Below are positions 1 through 8,568 of a stretch of DNA of 64,000 nucleotides, piece after piece. Source of the stretch: CAMDPA01 sp965223035 (lineage in GTDB: Bacteria > Pseudomonadota > Alphaproteobacteria > Rhizobiales > Hyphomicrobiaceae); NCBI GenBank assembly GCA_965223035.1, contig OZ244980.1, positions 5,208,001 to 5,272,000 of the forward strand. The letters run 5' to 3'. Within the stretch, counting starts at the first letter, position 1. Every line of letters begins with the position of its first letter. The notes below the pieces were generated by a model. It was not told the DNA's origin and made no database searches. It saw nothing but the letters and a program-made list of their open reading frames with translations. A program made the translations under genes and the position numbers.

Positions 1-1
1 C

Positions 2-673
2 CGCGCGGCCCGCTTCGAACGCGCCATGCGACAGCGCAATCGGCTGCTGACCGATCCGCCCTACGATCGGGTGCTGCTGGACGCTTTGGAAATGCAGATG
101 GCCGAGCACGGCGTGGCCATTGCCGCTGCGCGGCAGCAAGCGATGACGGCGCTGACCACGTTGTGCGAGGCGCGTCAGAACGTCGCGCCGGCGTCTCCGT
201 TTCCCTGGTTCGGCCTTGAGCTGGTGGGGACACTGGAGGCTGAGCTGCGGATACGGCCGGCGCTGGACGTCGAAGATGGGTACCGCGAGCGCTTGCGGCA
301 CCAGCGCGATCGCGACGGCGCTGCTGGACGGACCTTGCAAGGTCCGCACCGCACGGACCTTCACCTCACCCACGGTCCGAAGGCGATGCCGGCCCGGTTG
401 TGCTCGACCGGCGAGCAAAAAGCGCTGTTGACCGGCCTCGTCCTGTCGCATGCGCGCCTGTTGTCCGAGCGCCGTCAAAATGCCGCACCGATCCTCCTGT
501 TGGACGAGATCGCAGCCCACTTCGATCCAGAACGGCGTGCCGCCTTATTCGAGGAAATCCTTGCACTCAAGGCCCAGGCTTGGATGACCGGCACCGACCT
601 GGAGGCGTTCGCGCCGCTTGGCGTCAGGGCCGTGTACGTCCGCATCGATGACGGGCAAATCAGCGCCGCATGA
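2..673 (+). CDS. recF: DNA replication/repair protein RecF (3' part)
   Basis: C-terminal part of RecF, the ABC-type ATPase that loads RecA at single-stranded gaps; its start lies left of the window. The frame is open from base 2, and the first visible residues include RFERAMRQRNRLL, a typical RecF segment. Near the C-terminus GEQKALLTGLVLSHARLL is the ABC signature region and LLLDEIAAHFD carries the Walker B Asp-Glu. The gene ends with TGA at 671-673, and gyrB follows in the same direction after 184 bases. The recF-gyrB order is the classical origin-proximal arrangement. Nothing looks damaged in the visible part. Confidence 0.93.
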   Translation, partial: RAARFERAMRQRNRLLTDPPYDRVLLDALEMQMAEHGVAIAAARQQAMTALTTLCEARQNVAPASPFPWFGLELVGTLEAELRIRPALDVEDGYRERLRHQRDRDGAAGRTLQGPHRTDLHLTHGPKAMPARLCSTGEQKALLTGLVLSHARLLSERRQNAAPILLLDEIAAHFDPERRAALFEEILALKAQAWMTGTDLEAFAPLGVRAVYVRIDDGQISAA

Positions 674-857
674 GGCGACCTGACCGGCGCCACAGGCGGC
701 CGCGTCGACAGATCTCCATCTGACTCGTAATCTTTTGAAATATCAGATAAAAAAGCTGTGTCGAGCGGCTCGAAAATCGGCGATTTGGCGCGCAAAATCC
801 GACACCACATGCTATACATTTCATGACGTGGATCAATCGGTGGGAGGCCTCACCCAG

Positions 858-3311
858 ATGAGCGCTGATGCAGCCAGACTGAACGACATGGCGAGCGACT
901 ACGGTGCCGAGTCCATCAAGATGTTGAAGGGCTTGGAGGCGGTGCGCAAGCGCCCTGGCATGTATATCGGCGATACCGACGATGGCTCCGGTCTGCATCA
1001 CATGATTTACGAGGTCGTTGATAACGCGATCGACGAGGTGCTGGCGGGATTTGCCACCGAATGCAGCGTGACATTGCAACCCGACGGCTCCTGTGTCGTG
1101 CGCGACGACGGCCGCGGCATTCCGACCGGCATCAAGCTGGACGACGATCAGGATCCACCACGCTCAGCGGCTGAAATCGTGTTCACCGAGCTGCACGCCG
1201 GCGGCAAATTCGACCAGAACTCGTACAAGGTCTCCGGCGGCCTGCACGGCGTGGGCGTGTCAGTTGTCAACGCGTTGTCGACGTGGCTCACCTGCCGCAT
1301 CTGGCGCGACGAAAACCAGCATTTCATTGAGTTTCGCGACGGCGTCGCCGTGGCGCCGCTGACGGTGGTGGGGCCGGCCGAAGGTCGCCGCGGAACCGAG
1401 GTCAGCTTCCTGCCGAGCCCGGCGACGTTCACCCAAACGGAATTCGATTTCGGCACGCTTGAGCACCGCCTCCGCGAGCTGGCTTTCCTGAACTCAGGCG
1501 CCAAAATCGTGCTGACGGACGCGCGCGGCGCCGATGCCAAACGCGTCGAGTTGGTGTACGACGGTGGCACCGCCGCGTTCGTGCGCTATCTCGACCGCTC
1601 CAAACACGGACTGATCCCCGAGCCGATCACGATCCGCGGGGAGAAAGACGGGCTCACCGTCGACGCGGCGATGTGGTGGAATGACAGCTATCATGAAAAT
1701 ACGCTGTGCTTCACCAACAACATCCCGCAGCGCGATGGCGGCACCCATTTGGCCGGATTTCGTGGTGCGCTTACCCGCGTCATCAACAAGTACGCGGACG
1801 AGTCGGGGCTGTCGAAAAAAGAGAAGGTCTCGTTGTCCGGCGATGATGCGCGGGAAGGCTTGACCTGCGTGTTGTCGGTGAAAGTGCCTGATCCCAAGTT
1901 CTCTAGCCAGACCAAGGACAAACTGGTCTCATCCGAGGTCAAGCCGTTGGTCGAAACGATGGTCGGCGAGCACCTCAGCGGCTGGTTTGAGGAGCACCCG
2001 AAAGAAGCCAGGATCATCGTCGGCAAGATCATCGAAGCGGCGTTGGCGCGCGAGGCCGCTCGAAAGGCGCGCGAGCTGACCCGGCGCAAGGGCGCGCTCG
2101 ATATGGCGAACCTGCCGGGCAAGCTGGCCGAATGTCAGGACCGCAACGCCGCCAACACCGAGATCTTCATCGTCGAGGGCGAAAGTGCCGGAGGCTCGGC
2201 CAAGCAGGGTCGCAATCGAGAATTCCAAGCCGTGCTGCCGCTGCGCGGGAAGATCCTGAACGTCGAACGCGCCCGCATGGACAAAATGCTGTCGTCGCAA
2301 GAGATCGGCACGCTGATCACCGCCCTCGGTACCGGCATCGGCCGCGGCGAGGACGGCGGCTTCGACATCGACAAGCTGCGTTACCACAAAATCATCATCA
2401 TGACGGACGCCGACGTCGACGGCGCCCACATCCGCACGTTGCTGCTGACGTTCTTCTATCGCCAGATGCCCGAATTGGTGGAGCGCGGCCATCTGTTCAT
2501 CGCGCAGCCGCCACTTTACAAGGTGGCCAAGGGCAAGTCGGAAACCTACCTCAAAGACGAGACGGCGCTGGAAGACTACTTGATCGCCAGCGGCCTTGAG
2601 GATTCGGTGCTGCAGCTGGGTGATGGCGAGCAGCGGGCCGGACAGGATCTGTATGAGGTGGTCCTGGAAGCGCGAAGCGTCCAGCGTATTTTGAACGGCC
2701 TGCATTCGAGATACACACATTCCATTGTGGAGCAGGCAGCGATTGCCGGGGCGCTCGACGTCAGGTTGCTGCAGGATCGCGAGCGCGCCCAGGAGATCGC
2801 CGACCACGTCGCCATGCGCCTGGATATGATCTCCGACGAGACCGAGCGCGGCTGGGTCGGCAAGCTGTCCGACAATGAAGGGCTCGTATTCACGCGTGAG
2901 GTGCGCAGCGTCAAAGAAGCACACGTTCTCGATCGGGCATTTTTGGGCTCTGCGGAGGCCCGGCGGCTGCACCAGCGGCAAACCCAGTTGATCGATGTTT
3001 ATGGGCAGCCGGCGGTGCTTCGCCGCAGGGAGCAAGAGCACCACATCTTCGGGCCGACCTCGCTGTTCAAATCCGTGCTCGACCAAGGCCGTAAGGGCCT
3101 AGCGCTGCAACGCTATAAGGGTCTGGGCGAAATGAACGCCGAGCAGCTTTGGGAGACCACGCTCAACCGCGACAATCGCACGCTGCTGCAGGTCAAGCTC
3201 GGCGAGCTCGACGAAGCCGATGAGATTTTTTCCAAGCTGATGGGCGACGTGGTGGAGCCGCGCCGTGAGTTCATTCAGGAAAATGCGCTGAACGCGTCGG
3301 TCGATGCGTAA
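858..3311 (+). CDS. gyrB: DNA gyrase subunit B
   Basis: ATPase subunit of type II topoisomerase gyrase, which supercoils DNA with GyrA; 817 residues. The N-terminal GHKL ATPase domain has YEVVDNAIDE (Glu about 52) and GGLHGVGVSVVNAL. The TOPRIM domain starts at EGESAGGSAKQGR (Glu about 440) and contains the metal-binding DADVDG (about 517-522). The C-terminal QRYKGLGEMNAEQLWETT is the GyrB tail motif. The frame is open further upstream, but ATG 858 has a GGGAGG ribosome site 10 bases before it and gives MSADAARLNDMASDYGAESI, the usual GyrB beginning. The 184-base gap from recF is AT-richer than its surroundings and could hold a promoter, though I see no clean one. Confidence 0.97.
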   Translation: MSADAARLNDMASDYGAESIKMLKGLEAVRKRPGMYIGDTDDGSGLHHMIYEVVDNAIDEVLAGFATECSVTLQPDGSCVVRDDGRGIPTGIKLDDDQDPPRSAAEIVFTELHAGGKFDQNSYKVSGGLHGVGVSVVNALSTWLTCRIWRDENQHFIEFRDGVAVAPLTVVGPAEGRRGTEVSFLPSPATFTQTEFDFGTLEHRLRELAFLNSGAKIVLTDARGADAKRVELVYDGGTAAFVRYLDRSKHGLIPEPITIRGEKDGLTVDAAMWWNDSYHENTLCFTNNIPQRDGGTHLAGFRGALTRVINKYADESGLSKKEKVSLSGDDAREGLTCVLSVKVPDPKFSSQTKDKLVSSEVKPLVETMVGEHLSGWFEEHPKEARIIVGKIIEAALAREAARKARELTRRKGALDMANLPGKLAECQDRNAANTEIFIVEGESAGGSAKQGRNREFQAVLPLRGKILNVERARMDKMLSSQEIGTLITALGTGIGRGEDGGFDIDKLRYHKIIIMTDADVDGAHIRTLLLTFFYRQMPELVERGHLFIAQPPLYKVAKGKSETYLKDETALEDYLIASGLEDSVLQLGDGEQRAGQDLYEVVLEARSVQRILNGLHSRYTHSIVEQAAIAGALDVRLLQDRERAQEIADHVAMRLDMISDETERGWVGKLSDNEGLVFTREVRSVKEAHVLDRAFLGSAEARRLHQRQTQLIDVYGQPAVLRRREQEHHIFGPTSLFKSVLDQGRKGLALQRYKGLGEMNAEQLWETTLNRDNRTLLQVKLGELDEADEIFSKLMGDVVEPRREFIQENALNASVDA

Positions 3312-3373
3312 CCCTTCCCAGCCGGCATCGGCGTGTAACACGCGCCCAATCGAGGCGCGCTGCTGGCCGACGA

Positions 3374-3430
3374 GATCATCGCGCCTTAAATCGGGATCGT
3401 TCCGATTCCGATTAAAGGCAGGTTTCTCTA
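3374..3430 (+). repeat. Family 1 palindromic element, short hybrid copy
   Basis: Starts GATCATCGCGCC and ends in GGCAGGTTTCTCTA. It joins the left half of hairpin A to the right half of hairpin B, so it is a short internally deleted form. It lies 63 bases after gyrB and could form a hairpin in the transcript. The left TA/CTAG boundary is lost; the right CTCTA is kept. Confidence 0.75.
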
Positions 3431-3496
3431 ACGGTTTGACTTCAGCAGGTTGCGCGCTCCAGCTCGCGGGACATGCGCTTGGAACAGCATTTCAGA

Positions 3497-3656
3497 GTTA
3501 ACTCGAACCATCCCGCTGCCCCGCCCACACACCCAATGCCATGGCACCCAATGCCATGACACCCAATGCCATGACACCCAATGTCATCATGTTGTGGGCG
3601 GCCGGCCGCAGGGGCGGACCGGCACGGCTGATCCGCCCAAGGCGGACCCGGTCTGG
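3497..3656 (+). repeat. Family 2 GC-rich stem-loop element with tandem-repeat loop
   Basis: Begins GTTAACTCGAACCATCCCGC and ends in ATCCGCCCAAGGCGGA followed by CCCGGTCTGG. The outer arms (CCCGCTGCCCCGCCCAC against GTGGGCGGCC...GGGGCGG) enclose a 15-base tandem array, so the loop differs from every other copy. Confidence 0.6.
3531..3588 (+). repeat. 15-base tandem repeat, about 4 units
   Basis: The unit ACCCAATGCCATGAC is repeated four times with one or two changes (ATGGC, ATGTC). It sits inside the loop of a family 2 element. The unit contains the near-palindrome ATGCCAT. Any ORF reading through it is low-complexity and not credible. Confidence 0.9.
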
Positions 3657-3781
3657 CAGGATGTTCGCATCAGGACGATCGCCCCCCGACCAGAGCAGCC
3701 CGCCCCGAAACCGGTCTCGCTCAAGGACCTTTCATCGCCGGTCGCGCCACGAGGCCCGCGCGATGACCGTGCCAGTCGCGG

Positions 3782-4471
3782 TCAAGCGCAGTCTGACCAA
3801 GGGCCGGATGGCGGGCGTAGCGCGCCATTTAGCTTGACCTGGCTGCGCCAGGCCAGGGCGCTCAGAACTGCTACGGACAATCCACCCGCTAAAAAGATCT
3901 GGTTGGCGGCCCAATCGCCCTTGACGCTCACCAGCTTGCCGGACAGCAGCAAAAATCCGACCCCGACAAGCGCCGCCACACCGTGTAACAGCACCAGCAA
4001 CGCCGCCAACCCGAGCGCCTTCGGGCTACGCAAGGCGTGGCCCGGTTGGCTGATCAGATAAGCGTAGACATGGAACACTAAGCCGATCACTGCCATGCCG
4101 GTGGCGTACTGAAGGCCATGTTGCCAGCGCAAGTCGGTCAGCTGATAAATCGCCCCCATGGCCATCGTTCCCCATAGATAGGCAAGCGAGATCAACTCGG
4201 CATTCTGCCGTGCGGCAACCATCGGTGCGTCGCCGACCACCGCCTCGGCCGGTGCGCTGATCCAAACGTCATTGAGATCAACCGCGGTCGCCACCAACAC
4301 CAGCCCGAACATCAGAACGGAGGCCCACGAGAGCCAAGCTTGACCGGCATGCACCCCTGACACGACGGCGGCGATGCTGGCAACCATCGCCGTCACGATC
4401 CAGGCGTGCACGTTCACCGGTGGCATTGAAACCGTTTCGCGACGGGGGGGTTTCATGATGCTGAACGCCAT
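3782..4471 (-). CDS. Hypothetical multi-pass membrane protein (paralogue of the gene at 5182-5790)
   Basis: 229 residues from ATG 4471 (ATG 4456 and 4426 are alternatives; none has a clear ribosome site). There are about six hydrophobic stretches, for example HAWIVTAMVASIAAVVSG, WASVLMFGLVLVATAV, GMAVIGLVFHVYAYLI and LGLAALLVLLHGVAALVGVG. I recognise no characterised family. The near-C-terminal segment DWAANQIFLAGGLSVAVL matches DWPANNIFFFGAVAMALI of the gene at 5182-5790, and both show a Trp-Leu-Trp-Gly loop (YLWGTMAMGAIY / WLWGALGLAATY). The two are therefore probably diverged tandem duplicates. It is read toward gyrB with repeats on both sides. Confidence 0.7.
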   Translation of the reverse strand: MAFSIMKPPRRETVSMPPVNVHAWIVTAMVASIAAVVSGVHAGQAWLSWASVLMFGLVLVATAVDLNDVWISAPAEAVVGDAPMVAARQNAELISLAYLWGTMAMGAIYQLTDLRWQHGLQYATGMAVIGLVFHVYAYLISQPGHALRSPKALGLAALLVLLHGVAALVGVGFLLLSGKLVSVKGDWAANQIFLAGGLSVAVLSALAWRSQVKLNGALRPPSGPWSDCA

Positions 4472-4494
4472 GGGAACCGATCGACCTAAGCCTT

Positions 4495-4633
4495 CTAGAT
4501 CCTGTCCGCGTTTGGCGGATCAGCCACGCCGGCCCGCTCCCCTACCCGGCCACCCGCACGGCCACCCACGCGGCCACCCACACGAGCACGCCATTGGGCG
4601 GCCGGGCGGGGGAGCGGGATAGTTCCAGCGAAC
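4495..4633 (-). repeat. Family 2 GC-rich stem-loop element
   Basis: Read on the minus strand it starts GTTCGCTGGAACTATCCCGC and ends ATCCGCCAAACGCGGACAGG then ATCTAG. The stem CCCGCTCCCCCGCCC pairs with GGGGAGCGGG. The loop includes three 12-base units CGGCCACCCrCr (about 4549-4590), a copy-specific expansion. Confidence 0.75.
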
Positions 4634-5076
4634 ACGGGCACGCCCTCAGTCAAACCAGCCGATCGAGAACAACCAGCGATCGATGGCTGTCGGCTCGGTT
4701 CCCAATGAGTGCACACAGCTGCCGTCGTCCTTAGCGTTGACCATGTTTGCGAAGTAAATGCGGACGGCCTGCACGGTTCAAGTTAAGGCGCCCAGAACGT
4801 TGGATCTGGAGCTTGCGCCAGAAGCGAGGTGGTTGGCGAACCGACGCCATCGTAAGCGATGATACGCCCATGGGCGCATGCGCCCACAGAAATACGAACG
4901 AAAAGGCAGGCGCCGCTGGACCATGGCCTCGGCCCGAGGCGCTTCTAATATGCAATCCTGTCACGACCGGGGCGCCTTGCCAGCACTGTCAAAAATGGAC
5001 CCCAACGAAGTCTTGGGTGTCGCGGCCAATTTCGGCAACCAACGCGGTCGCCATCAATCCCTTATAGGGATTGAGA
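4634..5076. other. Intergenic stretch without a supported gene
   Basis: Lies between two family 2 elements. Short ORFs occur on both strands, but none has a ribosome site, a recognisable motif or consistent third-position GC bias. It contains the palindromic run CGCCCATGGGCGCATGCGCC near 4866-4888. I see no RNA gene. Confidence 0.5.
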
Positions 5077-5185
5077 GTTGACTGGAACCATCCAGCTCCC
5101 GGGCACCCACAACATCGCGCCAATGGATGGCCGGGCGGGGGGAGGGGCCGGCTAAGCGCCTTCGCCTTAGGCGGCGTTGATCTAG
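5077..5185 (+). repeat. Family 2 GC-rich stem-loop element
   Basis: Begins GTTGACTGGAACCATCCAGC and ends in GGCGGCGTTGATCTAG. The loop carries the family core GCGCCAATGGATGGCCGGGC. Its terminal CTAG (5182-5185) provides the TAG stop codon of the minus-strand membrane-protein gene that ends at 5182. Confidence 0.75.
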
Positions 5186-5790
5186 CTGGTGGCGTCGGCT
5201 GCTTGCGGCTTGTTGAGCAGCGCGCGGCCACTTATCAGCGCCATTGCCACGGCTCCGAAAAAGAAGATGTTATTGGCGGGCCAGTCCGTATAGCGCGGGA
5301 CCAGGAAGCGGGTCATCTTACCGTCGATGATCAACCCGACGATCGCAATGAGCATGCCGATCAGCAGCACCAAGGCCAAGATCCGGCCGAGCCGCAGCAT
5401 GGTTGCGTCCTCGCGACCTTGTCGGGCATCCTTATCCAACATGGCCGCAAACAATAAACATAGGCCAGCGATAACGATGCACGCGGCCAAGAAGACAGGC
5501 CATTCACGCCAGCTGAGAATGCCCGTCGCGTAGGTTGCCGCCAGCCCCAGTGCGCCCCACAGCCAGACCATGCCGATCGAGCGCGAGGTGTTCGCTGCGA
5601 CCCGGCTACTGCTCGCGCCGTTGGTCACCAGGGCGCGATTTTGCAGCAGATAGGCGAGCACGAAAACGACCGCCATGAGCCCCGCCAACGCCATATGCAC
5701 GTAGGCCATCTGCACCGATTCGGCACGACCGGTGACCGCCCACACCATCAAAGCGACCGTCACGACACTTGCCAAACCGATCACGATCAT
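5182..5790 (-). CDS. Hypothetical multi-pass membrane protein (paralogue of the gene at 3782-4471)
   Basis: 202 residues from ATG 5790, preceded by a GGGAGGGGG ribosome site; a GTG lies one codon earlier. About six membrane segments are visible (VIGLASVVTVALMVWAVTG, MALAGLMAVVFVLAYLLQ, WLWGALGLAATYATGIL, VFLAACIVIAGLCLLFAAML, ALVLLIGMLIAIVGLII, IFFFGAVAMALISG). It shares a C-terminal DWxANxIFxxG segment and a WLWGxxxLAATY-like loop with the gene at 3782-4471. Function is unknown. The TAG stop lies in the CTAG end of a family 2 repeat, so the last residues may have been set by the insertion. Confidence 0.75.
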   Translation of the reverse strand: MIVIGLASVVTVALMVWAVTGRAESVQMAYVHMALAGLMAVVFVLAYLLQNRALVTNGASSSRVAANTSRSIGMVWLWGALGLAATYATGILSWREWPVFLAACIVIAGLCLLFAAMLDKDARQGREDATMLRLGRILALVLLIGMLIAIVGLIIDGKMTRFLVPRYTDWPANNIFFFGAVAMALISGRALLNKPQAADATS

Positions 5791-5916
5791 CACCCCCTCC
5801 CGACGCTCGTCAGCGTTCCCACCAAGCCGAGGCGCCTCGGCTCCAACCTCGGTGCCGGCGCGGGATCAACCCTGGCCGCCGGCCCTTCAACCTGCCGTCG
5901 CCGCTGATCGCCGGCG

Positions 5917-7200
5917 CTAGCAGGGACCATTTTTGGCGATCTCTTGGGCGAGAGCCTCCGCCGCCCAGACGTGGCCCTGGGGCGACCAGTGCCCATCATG
6001 CTTCCAGTGTGCCTGCGAAATCTTGCCGCCAGAGCGCTGGATATGGTCATGCAGCGACACGTACGCGATGTCGCGCTCAGACAGCATAGCGGCCAAGCGC
6101 CCCGCCAGTCGTCCGACCACCCCGTGCGTGCTGATCACAATCAGTCGCGCGCCGTCCGCCTCAGCGCGCTGCTTAAAGGTGTCAAAGGCAAATCCGGTGA
6201 ACCTCAGCGCCTGCTGGAAAGCCCCCGGAAGCGGGTCAGGCTCACCGAACATGGCGTCGATCGACGGTGATGTCCTCGGGTCCCAACCATCGAGCAGAGG
6301 TCGCAGCTCCGGTGACACCCGCTGCTTCAGGGCTTGGATGCGGGCCATGGTGCGATCGCCGGCGGTCGGCTCACCGCCGATGGCCCGAGCGATGGCGGGA
6401 TATTGCAGCGTCAGTTTCTTATAAAACCATCGATAGAACCGGCTGATCCGGTGGAGCTTGCGATGCAGCCACGGACGCTCGTCGTCCGCCTTGGGCAACC
6501 GATGGCGCATCCAATCCGGATCAATCGGCTGCAGCTCGATACTGCCGGGCTCGCCCACAGCGCCGGTTTCCCGCGCGAAGATGCGCGGGGTGTGAGCCGG
6601 ATGCCAACCGACGCGAATGGCTTCCAGCAGCGCGGAGTTATTGGCGAAGTCGTTGGAGACGAACACCAACACGATCACATCGGGCTTCCGAGGCCGCACG
6701 AACGCTTCCAAATAGCCCAGCTGATTGAGCTGGCCGGTGCCGGAATAGCCAACGGCCATGGTCTCGACCTTGAGGTCGGGTGCGCGCTGCTCCAGCAGCC
6801 GTTGCAGCTTGACCTGCACCTTCTCCTCGACCGGCACCTGAGCCGCCTCGACAAACGAATCACCGATCAGAGCAACCCGGCAGGATGCCGGTGGCTTGGC
6901 GAGCGGTGGCAACGGACGATCGAGGAAACCAACCTCGTTGGCATAGGCCTCGACACGGAAATCCAGGCCGTTGGTGTGCATGACGCGGGCGTTGGGCCGA
7001 AACGTGGTGCCGACCGCATCGTTTTGCACCAGCGGCCAGACCATCTCATCTTTCGGCGGTGACAGGCGGGACCAGGCTTCGCCGACCAGGCAGATCACCA
7101 AAACCACCGCACCAATTTGTAACACCGCAAGCCTGATGGCGCGCCACACAGCGCCTGGCTTGGTGGCAGGTTGGCTCTGCGTTGGAATGCCGGTTGCCAT
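5917..7200 (-). CDS. Membrane-anchored SGNH/GDSL-type hydrolase
   Basis: 427 residues from ATG 7200, with a GGGGGA ribosome site. One N-terminal membrane helix (about 24-42) is followed by an extracytoplasmic SGNH domain. Visible motifs are LIGDSF with the nucleophile Ser about 115, a glycine block GYSGTGQLNQLGY, VFVSNDF carrying the block III Asn, and DGHWSPQGH near residues 402-410 with the catalytic Asp/His. This layout is found in acyltransferases and esterases acting on surface polysaccharides (AlgX/AlgJ-like), so O-acetyl transfer or removal at the cell envelope is likely; the substrate is unknown. It is not obviously co-transcribed with neighbours. Confidence 0.82.
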   Translation of the reverse strand: MATGIPTQSQPATKPGAVWRAIRLAVLQIGAVVLVICLVGEAWSRLSPPKDEMVWPLVQNDAVGTTFRPNARVMHTNGLDFRVEAYANEVGFLDRPLPPLAKPPASCRVALIGDSFVEAAQVPVEEKVQVKLQRLLEQRAPDLKVETMAVGYSGTGQLNQLGYLEAFVRPRKPDVIVLVFVSNDFANNSALLEAIRVGWHPAHTPRIFARETGAVGEPGSIELQPIDPDWMRHRLPKADDERPWLHRKLHRISRFYRWFYKKLTLQYPAIARAIGGEPTAGDRTMARIQALKQRVSPELRPLLDGWDPRTSPSIDAMFGEPDPLPGAFQQALRFTGFAFDTFKQRAEADGARLIVISTHGVVGRLAGRLAAMLSERDIAYVSLHDHIQRSGGKISQAHWKHDGHWSPQGHVWAAEALAQEIAKNGPC

Positions 7201-7290
7201 TGCAGCTTCCCCCTGTCAGCCGCCCCCGTGTGCGCTTGCCCTTGTCACGTTTGCCGGAGGCATGCAACCGCCTCGGGAGACCTTTCCCCG

Positions 7291-7647
7291 TCAGGTTGTA
7301 CTCGCCGCCATCACGACCCCGCCGAGCACGACCATGCCAGCGCCCACGCCGACCCCGATCCAGGGTTTGCGCCCGGCGAGGTAGAACGCCACCCCGCCGA
7401 GGACGAAACTGCCCACCCGGACCGACAGCGGAATCGATGCCAGCGCGCCGCCCGGAAACAACACCAGTCGGGCGATCAGCGCCGCGACCAGCGATGTCGA
7501 CACCGCCCTCACCCAGCGAAACACCTCACCATCCGGATTGAGGTTGCGACCCAGCAGATAGCCGGCCCAGCGCCATGGCTCATGCGCCACCACGGCCAAC
7601 ACCAACATCAACAGCATTGGACCGAATATGCCGCCAAGCTCGCTCAC
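7291..7647 (-). CDS. azlD: AzlD family branched-chain amino acid transport protein
   Basis: 118 residues with four hydrophobic helices (MLLMLVLAVVAHEPWRW, STSLVAALIARLVLF, VRVGSFVLGGVAFYLAG, GVGVGAGMVVLGGVVMA). AzlD is the small partner of AzlC in a two-protein exporter of branched-chain amino acids and analogues. I place the start at GTG 7647, because this GTG overlaps the AzlC stop (GTGA) and gives the usual AzlD length; the frame itself is open much further upstream inside azlC, where it is only a shadow. The overlap indicates translational coupling. Confidence 0.8.
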   Translation of the reverse strand: MSELGGIFGPMLLMLVLAVVAHEPWRWAGYLLGRNLNPDGEVFRWVRAVSTSLVAALIARLVLFPGGALASIPLSVRVGSFVLGGVAFYLAGRKPWIGVGVGAGMVVLGGVVMAASTT

Positions 7648-8393
7648 CGGCCGCGCCCGGCGACATAGGCCATGGTCCCCCCCACCAATCCCGCAACAAC
7701 TAGATCGAATTGAGGCGCCTGACTGTAGACCGCCGGTCCAATGACAACCCCCAACCCGATCGCCAGCTTGTCGACGGCGAGCCGCGCCCCGGCCACCATC
7801 GTCAGCATCATGTAAATCGGCAGCGAGAACAACAGCGCCGCACCGACGACGGTCGGTACCAGTCCCGAGAGGACATAGCCGACCGCAGCGCCGACGCCGG
7901 TGGCGATCATCAACGCCGTCCCGAAGCCGAAAAAGTGCGGCAAGCGGAGCGCCGGCGGTAGCGGCCCCAGTCGCTGTTGTCCTTCCACCCACGCAGTCGA
8001 GGCGACGAAATGCACCGCCAGAACCTCGCGCCAGCGCCGCCCCTTAACATCCTTGAGAAACGGCGACAGCGACACCGTCATGGGCAGTAAGCGCACCGCC
8101 GTCAAGGTCACGGCGAAAGCCGAAGCCAAGATCGGGGCACCTCGACCCAATTGGTCGGCCAACACGAGTTGCGCCGGCAGCGCATAAAGCACCACCGACG
8201 TCCAAACCCCGAACTCCGGGCCCAGCCCGAGGTCCTTGGTCAACGCCCCAAAGCCGATCGAATTGAGGACCAACAATATGCCGGGCGTCTGAAACAGGAC
8301 CTGCAGCCCGCGCAGATAAGCGGTGGACGGCGAGCCATCGCGCGCCCAAGCCGGCGGTGTTCGGTGACGGTGGGATCGGGGGGTGGTGGACAC
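7644..8393 (-). CDS. azlC: AzlC family ABC-independent amino acid exporter subunit
   Basis: 249 residues, read from GTG 8393. After a basic N-terminus, LRGLQVLFQTPGILLVLNSIGFGALTKD and the block LPAQLVLADQLGRGAPILAS match the AzlC entry region. ALTAVRLLPMTVSLSPFLKD carries the conserved Arg-Leu-Pro motif (N R/R xLLY in other members), and VAxHFVASTAWVEG follows. Several membrane helices run to the C-terminus. Together with the overlapping azlD it forms a two-gene operon for export of branched-chain amino acids or azaleucine-like analogues. The exact start is uncertain because the ribosome site is weak. Confidence 0.85.
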   Translation of the reverse strand: MSTTPRSHRHRTPPAWARDGSPSTAYLRGLQVLFQTPGILLVLNSIGFGALTKDLGLGPEFGVWTSVVLYALPAQLVLADQLGRGAPILASAFAVTLTAVRLLPMTVSLSPFLKDVKGRRWREVLAVHFVASTAWVEGQQRLGPLPPALRLPHFFGFGTALMIATGVGAAVGYVLSGLVPTVVGAALLFSLPIYMMLTMVAGARLAVDKLAIGLGVVIGPAVYSQAPQFDLVVAGLVGGTMAYVAGRGR

Positions 8394-8568
8394 GTCTGCT
8401 GATACCTACGGGCGGAACAATAAAGGCCATCTGCGGACCACCCAGGGCACTGCAACGGCCGTCACGGCTGGCTTCAGTGGAAACCGGCAAGCGGCCGCGG
8501 CTTGACCGAACAATGCGCTGGCTCAACTATGATGTCGATACCTTGTCATGACGGTTGGGAAGGACAGT

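Noticed and set aside
1929..3086. Long minus-strand ORF (385 codons) opposite gyrB
   Set aside because: It lies entirely antisense to a clear gyrB and has no family motif; long opposite frames are common in GC-rich genes.
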